Origin: Mesotaenium endlicherianum
Lineage: Eukaryota > Streptophyta > Zygnematophyceae > Zygnematales > Mesotaeniaceae
Length of the DNA stretch: 64,000 bases
NCBI GenBank assembly: GCA_009602735.1
Contig: WELA01012113.1
Location: 50,912-114,911 of the forward strand
Reading direction: 5' to 3'
Position numbers and translations under genes: made by a program. The notes beneath the pieces were generated by a model, which saw only the letters and a list, made by a program, of their open reading frames with translations, was not told the origin of the DNA and searched no databases. Of this stretch, positions 57,010 through 64,000 are shown one piece after another. Within the stretch, counting starts at the first letter, position 1; every line of letters starts with the position of its first letter.

Positions 57010-57729
57010 TGTAATGAATCAGTATACTGGTAGATATAATATTCATTTAAATATAATAGTCAATTAAGTTCAGCCTGCTGAACTCTTGTTAATAATCAGT
57101 CTGCTGGACATCATGTTTAACATCAATTTAATGACTCAGCCGGAAGCAGCAGGTTGAAGTCGACTTAAGTCAGCTTGCTGACACATTCTTTGACAGCCAG
57201 CTGACTTCCGTACTCGGTAGCAGCGAACTGCCTCGAGATGCATTTAAGTGTGATATGCTAGATGAATGGCCAGATGACATCCCTATGATGGATGGCGATT
57301 TGGAATGATGGGAGATGGCGGTGGATTTGGTTAACCGAGGTCCTACCAACGTGGTTAACTCCCGGGTAGGCGGTGCCATCGCACTGGCCGTTGAACAGTA
57401 AACTCATTCCATGTACATATGCTAGGCATTGCTCTCGAGTTCGGCATTCGGAAATGAGGCCAACTCTCTTGTATAGCATAATGAGAGACATCTGAATCCA
57501 AGGCGAGAAGCCATTGATACGCACTGTCTTCTAACCTTGCTTATGTATGAGTTTACTGATTGCACTATTGATGCTAGTTTACTCGCATTTGACTTACGAG
57601 TGTTGTTCACTGCTAGTGTGTTGTCCTTTTGCCGTTTAATCAATCAACGGAAAATCCATAAAGATTACTTGCTGATATAAAGATCTTCATTAATTGTTAA
57701 TCGCCTATTTGGTAAGTCGATTTATTTCA
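57010..57729 (+). repeat. 5' LTR of element D
   Basis: 720 bp from TGTAATGAATCAG to GATTTATTTCA, closely matching the solo LTRs at 37278-38003 and, inverted, 59048-59582. Confidence 0.9.
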
Positions 57730-57763
57730 GTGGTAACGAAGCTCTTATCACAGTCTTCTTTGT

Positions 57764-59050
57764 ATGGTAAGGACAAGGTCTCAAACTAGCAACTCCCGAG
57801 ACATGGAGAACCAGGATAACGAGAATGTCAAAAACCAGGTTGAAAGCCATGTAGCGGGAACCCGTACCTATTCTGAAGCAGTGGCAGATACTGCAGCTAG
57901 AGAGGCTGCAGATGAGGCAGCTGCTATTGCCGCAGTCGCAGCACAGCAAGCTGAGGAGGAGAGAGCCAGATTAGAAGCTGAACAATTAGCAAAGGCTGCT
58001 GAAGATACAGAAAGGAGGGAAGGACAGCCAGCTGACGAGCGCACGGTTGAAGAACTTATGGCATCCAGGGCCAATGTTCTGAACCCACCTCCTGCTGTAC
58101 TACTCAATGTACCCCTAGGTCAAATACGTGACCGGCTGAATGCGGCAGGAATTGCTGCTGCAGGAGCAAGGGGGACTGTTGAGGACACTACTCAACGAGT
58201 TGATGCCAATGCTGCTGGTGCATTTGCTAGACTACCACCCCAGAGTGTAGACTTGGGAGCATTGTTCGTTCAAATGCAGTCGCAAATGGCGACCATGTAT
58301 CAGTCCCAACAGGAGGACAAACGAATCATAATGTCNATTATGTCTCTACTGCAGGACAGAGATTAACTGGGGTCTCAAACCACTGGTGGTGGTGGCAGAG
58401 GGCCTAGTAAGCCCAAGTCGAAACCTCCCCAGGACTATGATCCTGAGGGAAACAGAAAATATTACCTGATCAAGTTTCTCGCTGATGTTGAGCAGTGGCT
58501 GGAGAATTACCCAGAACTGCAAGATTACAAGAAGGTCAGGCACATTGGTGCGCTACTGAAAGGCAGTGCCGCGAACTGGTGGCTATACTGCAAAGGAGAG
58601 CGTAAGGCTCAGCAACTCGGTGACCCTACGTGGGTAGAGTTTGTCGAGAAGTTGCATGAGAAGTTTGATGTCATCAACCAGCAGGAGAAAGCTATCTATG
58701 CAATGATCTCCCTGACACTGAAGCAGACCACTTCAGTTGCTGAGTTTGCTCAAAAGTTCCAAGAGAACATGATGAAACAGCCAGACTTGCCAGAACAGTA
58801 TAAGATAGCATACTTCAGGTATGGCTTGAAATCCGAAGTCTCTGGTCATTTTGCTGAGAAGAAGTATGAGAAACTGGCTGACTTGATCCAGGATGCTGAT
58901 GCCTGGGATCAGCAGCAGTTCAATCACAAGCGCCAGAGTAACGCTTTGGTGTCTAAGATTGTCAAAAAGCCCCACGGTTCCTACAATGCAATTGGAGGAG
59001 ACCAGGCTGAGGATGATCAAGGTAATGGATATGAGTATAAGTATAATTGA
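57764..59050 (+). CDS. gag region of element D, first part
   Basis: Starts MVRTRSQTSNSRDMENQ. An Ala/Glu-rich coiled-coil-like stretch follows, then a Ty3-type gag core (RYGLKSEVSGHFAEKKYEKL). Element C has the homologous start at 53072. The solo LTR at 59048 interrupts the gag region here. Confidence 0.8.
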
Positions 59051-59582
59051 AATGAATCGACTTACCAAATAGGCGATTAACAATTAATAAAGATCTTTAT
59101 ATCAGCAAGTAATCTTTATGGATTTTCCATTATTTGATTAAACGGCAAAAGGACAACACACTAGCAGTGAACAACACTCGTAAGTCAAATGCGAGTAAAC
59201 TAGCATCAATAGTGCAATCAGTACACTCATACATAAGCAAGGTTAGAAGACAGTGCGTATCAATGGCTTCTCGCCTTGGATTCAGATGTCTCTCATTAAG
59301 CTGTACAAGAGAGTTGGCCTCGTTTCCAAATGCCGGACTCGAGAGCAATGCCTAGCATATGTACATGGAATGAGTTTATTGTTCAACGGCCAGTGCGATG
59401 GCACCGCCTACCCGGGAGTTAACCACGTTGGTAGGACCTCGGTTAACCAAATCCACCGCCATCTCTCATCATCCCGAATCGCCATCCATCATAGGCATGT
59501 CATCTGGCCACTCATCTAGCATACCACACTTAGATGCATATCAAGGCAGTTATTATATCAACCAATATACTGATTCATTGCA
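59048..59582 (-). mobile_element. inverted solo LTR inside element D
   Basis: A D-family LTR in reverse orientation, 535 bp, between perfect 5-bp duplications ATAAT (59043-59047 and 59583-59587). It lies in the gag region of D and is therefore the most recent insertion of the stack. Confidence 0.9.
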
Positions 59583-59859
59583 ATAATGCTATACAGTCTA
59601 GAGGTAGAGGTGGTTTCTCTCGAGGCAGCTATGGAAGAGGTGGTGGTAGGACTAAGCCGAGACCAGCCTCAGCAAAATTTGTTTGCTTCCATTGCCAGGA
59701 GACGGGTCACTTCAGAGAGCAGTGTCCAGTCAAGCACCTCCCTAAGGTCGAGAGAAAAGACCAGCCTTTAAAAGACAGCAACAGTCAGTAATCCAGTCTA
59801 CTGACTGTGAGGATGCTAGAGATAGTGAGTCGTCACTAGCTGCCCTCGTAGCAGGTATT

Positions 59860-62823
59860 ATGGGTCCTGCTGAACTGGATTCACTATGCATGCCTGACAA
59901 ACAGATAAAGGAGACCATCAGTAATATAGACGTCCAGAGAGTGCACACTCTGGATGCTCTTGTTCCACCTGATGTCCAACATTTCTTTGCTACGTCAGGA
60001 GAACAATGCGAAAGTCAGGAAAAGACAGTCCCCCCTATCCTACTGCATTGCATGATTGCAGGTAGGAAGGTGAGGGCATTTGTTGACGGAGGGGCGTCAC
60101 ATACTTTTATCCACAAGGACTTAGTTAAGCGGCTAAGGCTGCCTACTGTCACCCAAGGGAATAGAAAAATATTCCTTGGAGATGCCTCAAGTATCCCGGG
60201 AGGAGTTATAACCAAGCCTATTGAGGTCCAGTTAGGTTCTGGCATTGCAGTTCTAACTGAAACGCTTACATTTGAGGTACTCAACACTGGCTTTTATGAT
60301 CTCGTGCTAGGCAGGTCCTGGCTTAATAGACATCAAGCTGAAGTGTGTTGGAGCAGAGGTACAGTTAAAGTGAGAGGAGCCAGTGATGGGCAGACTAACT
60401 TGGCACCCACCAGTGCTCTTCCTCTTGTCCTGTGTGGATGGCAAATGAAGGAAAAGAAGAGGCTTCCAGAAGGATGCAAGTTGCTGAATGCAATGGAGTT
60501 CGTCAAAAGCTGGAACCAGAAGGAAGACAGAATGTTCTGTCTGCTGCTAAGAGAGATACCTCCTCAACCTGAAGAAGTGGTTGAGAAAAAGGTAAGCCCT
60601 TCGAAGTACCCTAGTGCTGCAAAACTTGTTGCTCAGTACACGGATGGTTTTAATATGCCTCCGGGACTACCACCTAAGAAGGAAGTAGATCATAGGATTG
60701 AATTATTACCTGGGAGCCAGCCACCATGGCGACGCACTTACGGCTTGTCTTATGTGGAGAGCGAGGAGTTGAAAACACAGATTGCAGAGCTTGAGGAAAA
60801 TGATTATATTTCCCTCAGTAAATCACCTTACGGCGCACCCATCCTATTTGTTAAGAAAAAGGATGGCAGTATGCGGATGTGTGTGGATTACAGAGCCCTG
60901 AACAGAATTACAGTAAAGAACAAGTATGCTTTACCCACAATCGAGGACTTGCTTGATACCCTGTCTGGTGCTGAGGTGTTCAGTAAGATAGATCTCAAGA
61001 GTGGTTATCATCAAATCAGAATTGCTGAGGGGGATCAACACAAGACTACCTTCCGCACACGTTATGGACACTACGAGTTCAACGTGATGCCATTTGGACT
61101 GACTAATGCTCCTGCGACCTTCATGGGTGCTATGAATGACATTTTCAGGCCTTATTTGGATAAATTTGTGCAAGTTTTCCTGGATAATATTTTGATTTTC
61201 TCTAAAGATGAAGCTCAGCACATCGAACACTTAAAAACAGTCATGGTCATTCTGAGAAGAAATCAGTTATATGCTAAAATGAGCAAGTGTGATTTCTTTA
61301 AGGAAAGTATTGAATTCTTCGGCCACGTTGTGAGTAAAGAGGGCATCAGTGTGGATCCTAAGAAAGTCCAGACCATAAGGGATTGGCCAGTACCACAGTC
61401 CGTCTCTGAACTTAGATCCTTCCTTGGATTGGCTAATTACTGTAGGAGATTTATTGAGAATTATACAAAGGCCAGTAAATTGACTGATTTTACTAAAAAA
61501 GACATAGGGTATGTGTGGGGGGAAGAGCAGCAGACTGCCTTCCAGACCCTTGAAGATGCCCTTTGTTCTGCCCCAGTGCTAGCCGTGTATGACCCCAACA
61601 AACCGGTGCAAGTGGTCACTGATGCCTCTGACTTTGCGATCGGTGCTATTTTGTTGCAGCCTGCTGACAAAACCACAAAGGATGGTAAGGTACGGCAGGA
61701 GTGGCACCCTGTGTTGTACGAGTCTATGAAATTTAATCCAGCAGAGATTAATTACTCAGTGCATGATAAAGAGCTGCTAGCTATCATTCATGTTCTCAAA
61801 CACTGGAGAGCATACTTACATGGTAAAGCTTTTAAGGTGATTACAGATCATCTAGCTCTTACTCACTTTCAGAAGAAGTCCAAGCTGTCAAGGAGGGAGA
61901 ACCGCTGGAGCCAGATGCTAGAGCAGTTCCAAGTCCAGATCGACTACAAACCAGGGAAGTTGAATCCTGCTGATGCACTCTCTAGAAGACCTGACTTTCA
62001 AGAAAGGAACTTTAGTCAGTATGCTGTAGATGAAGTCCTGTGTGCACTCACTTCACTAAAGGTGAAAAAGTCCTTCCTCGAACAACTTAGGAAAGCCTAC
62101 CTTTCTGACCCAACATTTGAGCCCAACCCCATTACTGGTGTGTGTCGTGCTACTGCACTGTGGTACCGGCTTAAAGCAGGGGTCTGGGTGACTGAAACCA
62201 CTTCAGAAAGACTGAAGCTGGTCATTCCTAATAACTTGGAAATAAGGTCTCTCTTACTGAGTCAAGTCCATGACAGTTTACTGGGTGGTCATTTGGGGCA
62301 GGCCAAAACTGTTGGCAAACTGGCAACACATCATTGGGAGGGGATGCCCCGGGAGGTCCTGAAATATGTGAAGTCCTGTGATCAGTGTCAAAGAAATAAG
62401 TCTAGGCACACACCAACGGGAGGTCTCTTGCAACCACTTCCCATCCCAGTTGGACGCTGGAAAACCATATCCATGGACTGGGTGGTCACACTACCACGAA
62501 CTGCCAATGGGCATGATTCAATACTGGTAGTCGTGGATAAATTGACAAAAATGGTCATTTTTATACCCAAAACTGTCAAAGTGACTGCACTCGAAACAGC
62601 GAGACAGTTCTATAACCATGTAGTATGTCAACATGGGCTTCCCTCTAATATCATCTCAGACAAAGACTCAAAATTTACCTCTAAGTTCTGGAGAGCTTTT
62701 ATGGGGTTAATGGGAGTCAGAGAGCTGCTCAGCACAGCTAACCACCCTCAGACTGATGGGCAGACTGAAAGAACTAACCGAGTTCTGCAGGAGGTGCTGA
62801 GAGCATATATTAACCAAAAATAA
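59860..62823 (+). CDS. pol region of element D: protease, reverse transcriptase, RNase H, integrase
   Basis: The longest open segment in the window (987 codons). Domains in order: aspartic protease ([14 protein letters not shown], about residue 75), reverse transcriptase about residues 290-480 ([33 protein letters not shown]), RNase H ([13 protein letters not shown], about 587), and integrase with its zinc-binding and core segments from about 800 ([38 protein letters not shown]). The Ty3 order with RNase H before integrase is clear. Confidence 0.9.
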   Translation: MGPAELDSLCMPDKQIKETISNIDVQRVHTLDALVPPDVQHFFATSGEQCESQEKTVPPILLHCMIAGRKVRAFVDGGASHTFIHKDLVKRLRLPTVTQGNRKIFLGDASSIPGGVITKPIEVQLGSGIAVLTETLTFEVLNTGFYDLVLGRSWLNRHQAEVCWSRGTVKVRGASDGQTNLAPTSALPLVLCGWQMKEKKRLPEGCKLLNAMEFVKSWNQKEDRMFCLLLREIPPQPEEVVEKKVSPSKYPSAAKLVAQYTDGFNMPPGLPPKKEVDHRIELLPGSQPPWRRTYGLSYVESEELKTQIAELEENDYISLSKSPYGAPILFVKKKDGSMRMCVDYRALNRITVKNKYALPTIEDLLDTLSGAEVFSKIDLKSGYHQIRIAEGDQHKTTFRTRYGHYEFNVMPFGLTNAPATFMGAMNDIFRPYLDKFVQVFLDNILIFSKDEAQHIEHLKTVMVILRRNQLYAKMSKCDFFKESIEFFGHVVSKEGISVDPKKVQTIRDWPVPQSVSELRSFLGLANYCRRFIENYTKASKLTDFTKKDIGYVWGEEQQTAFQTLEDALCSAPVLAVYDPNKPVQVVTDASDFAIGAILLQPADKTTKDGKVRQEWHPVLYESMKFNPAEINYSVHDKELLAIIHVLKHWRAYLHGKAFKVITDHLALTHFQKKSKLSRRENRWSQMLEQFQVQIDYKPGKLNPADALSRRPDFQERNFSQYAVDEVLCALTSLKVKKSFLEQLRKAYLSDPTFEPNPITGVCRATALWYRLKAGVWVTETTSERLKLVIPNNLEIRSLLLSQVHDSLLGGHLGQAKTVGKLATHHWEGMPREVLKYVKSCDQCQRNKSRHTPTGGLLQPLPIPVGRWKTISMDWVVTLPRTANGHDSILVVVDKLTKMVIFIPKTVKVTALETARQFYNHVVCQHGLPSNIISDKDSKFTSKFWRAFMGLMGVRELLSTANHPQTDGQTERTNRVLQEVLRAYINQK

Positions 62824-63159
62824 GATAATTGGGATGACTTGTTGCCTCAAATTCAATTTGCGGTCAACAGTGCGGTGCACGCGTCAACGGGCAAGACTCT
62901 TTTTGAACTCAGCTTGGGTAGAGTCCCTAAGTCTCCTTTAGATGTGCTAGGGGAGTCTTTAACTCACCCTGACGGGATAAACAATTCGGTCTCTCTCCAG
63001 TTAACTCAGGAGTTTGCTGACACCCTGTCAGAAGTCCAACAAAACCTACACAAAGCCCAAGAAAACCAACAGAAATACGCTCATCAAGACCGTCGGGAGC
63101 TGACTCTTTCTAAGGGCGATGTAGTCAAACTGCATTCTTAGCACCTGTACCTACCTGGT

Positions 63160-63570
63160 GTGGTCAAGAAAAAGCTTGGCCCTGTCTGGGTCGGTCTATA
63201 TTTGGTGGTGCGTCGTGTCGGTCAGAATGCTTACAAACTGAACATGTCAGCCGAATACAAGGGTCACCCGGTCTTTAATGTCTCCTTCCTGGAACCATAC
63301 ATCAAAGGTGATACACTGTTCACAGATCGGTTACCTGTCCAACCGGGACCGGTCCCCGCTGTCCGGGACGGCGACCCTGAGGAATATGAGGTTGAGGAGA
63401 TTTTAGACGCGCGCTTGGTCCGTCGATCGTCTAAATATGTCATGAAGTACCTCATTCGATGGAAGGGTTACGATGCCTCTGGGGACACTTGGGAATTTAT
63501 AGACCAGTCGACTAATGCCAAAGGGGCGTTGAAACGGTTCCACCTTCGGGCGGCTGGAGCACCTCCCTAA
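63160..63570 (+). CDS. integrase C-terminus and chromodomain of element D
   Basis: Carries the GPY-like module (KKLGPVWVGLYLVVRRVGQN, then NMSAEYKGHPVFNVSFLEPY) and a chromodomain (EYEVEEILDARLVRRS, then YLIRWKGYDASGDTWE). Chromodomains of chromoviruses direct integration to marked chromatin. Confidence 0.88.
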   Translation: MVKKKLGPVWVGLYLVVRRVGQNAYKLNMSAEYKGHPVFNVSFLEPYIKGDTLFTDRLPVQPGPVPAVRDGDPEEYEVEEILDARLVRRSSKYVMKYLIRWKGYDASGDTWEFIDQSTNAKGALKRFHLRAAGAPP

Positions 63571-64000
63571 TTGTCATTTCAGTGGACACGGGAAGGTGAC
63601 AGGAGGTCCTGTCTCTATTTAAGTTGGAGGGGAAAATATATGACAGTTAGTGTGCGAGAGCGAGAAAGGGACAGTTATGTGAACCCTAAGTGTCAGCATA
63701 GTGACAGAGGGGACAGCCTGGCCCACATAAAGCACCTTTGGCTGAAGGAAAAGGGCACAGCAATACATCACTAAACACACCTGAAAACCCATTCATACGT
63801 TTATGTCTAGCGCACCGCAACTACGTCAACTCCTAGCAATCACACTGTAAGGTAAACAGGAACGAATATACCATACTTATAAGAACTTCCTCCCTTCCTG
63901 CAACTCCTATGACAAAGGGCGATATCCTACTAACTTGTGCCCTGGTTGCATGTGCAAAATGGCTCCCACCACACAAAAGGAGGACAGAAAGCGCAAGGCA
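63571..64000 (+). other. 3' untranslated region of element D
   Basis: After the chromodomain a purine tract (GGAGGGGAAAA) is followed by about 360 bp without any match to the D LTR. The 3' LTR must lie to the right of the window, unless the element is truncated. Confidence 0.55.

Larger units (their letters stand above)
57010..64000 (+). mobile_element. Ty3 chromodomain retrotransposon D, youngest, 3' end beyond window
   Basis: Begins with an LTR (57010-57729) inserted into the pol region of element C. After a primer-site-like TGGTAACGAAGCTC come gag (57764-about 59.05 and 59.6-59.8 kb, zinc knuckle CFHCQETGHFREQC), protease (near 60.08 kb), reverse transcriptase ([10 protein letters not shown]), RNase H, integrase ([11 protein letters not shown]) and a chromodomain (63.37-63.55 kb, EYEVEEILDAR). 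A purine tract lies near 63631-63640 and the 3' LTR is not reached. It is the best preserved element here, with only a few breaks plus one inserted solo LTR. A single N lies at 58336. Confidence 0.92.

Noticed and set aside
1-64000. CRISPR arrays, operons or bacterial promoters
   Set aside because: The sequence is plainly nuclear eukaryotic; no evenly spaced direct repeats with unique spacers were found.

Overview
The window is nuclear DNA of a green-lineage eukaryote, most likely a green or streptophyte alga. Host genes are split by many GT-AG introns. They include a plant-type ATG1, a plant-type peroxisomal acyl-activating enzyme and a bacterial-type organellar valyl-tRNA synthetase. The exact species cannot be read from the sequence. 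The left 35 kb carries host genes with GC-rich exons and microsatellite-rich introns. The right 29 kb is AT-richer and is almost entirely stacked LTR retrotransposons.

Layout, left to right. (1) 70-8374 (+): 3' two-thirds of an ATG1/ULK autophagy kinase gene, with a perfect 1,581-bp duplication around a single N at 3442. (2) 10143-12364 (-): a complete six-exon FKBP2-type ER prolyl isomerase, convergent with ATG1. (3) 13839-14908 (+): an unidentified membrane-anchored protein, partly resolved. (4) 17626-28768 (-): exons of ESF2/ABT1, a ribosome-biogenesis RRM protein. Its first exon (28.3-28.8 kb) lies about 8 kb from its second (20.2 kb). The C-terminal half of valyl-tRNA synthetase (23655-27350) and the 5' part of a plastid-targeted protein (20433-21044) lie between them on the same strand, which points to a chimeric assembly or gene nesting. 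(5) 29192-35092 (+): acyl-activating enzyme with a terminal SKL peroxisomal signal, divergent from ESF2 and interrupted by a 934-base gap.

35.9-64 kb is a graveyard of Ty3 (gypsy)-type elements. A degraded minus-strand element (E) is interrupted by two solo LTRs and by a chromodomain Ty3 element (B, 43517-52591, TSD ACCAC). B contains an antisense fragment carrying a C5-cytosine DNA methyltransferase next to a reverse-transcriptase start, evidently from another retroelement. To the right, element C contains a piggyBac-like MITE with TTAA target duplications and is itself interrupted by the younger element D (57010 to beyond the window), which holds an inverted solo LTR.

Points of most interest are the methyltransferase-bearing retroelement fragment, a 10-mer GCCAGGTGGC seen 11 times in the gene half (three times exactly across in-frame intron acceptors), the MITE with its empty-site comparison, and the ESF2/ValRS interleaving. 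Exon positions were derived by hand from GT-AG sites, reading phase and family similarity; no database search was run.
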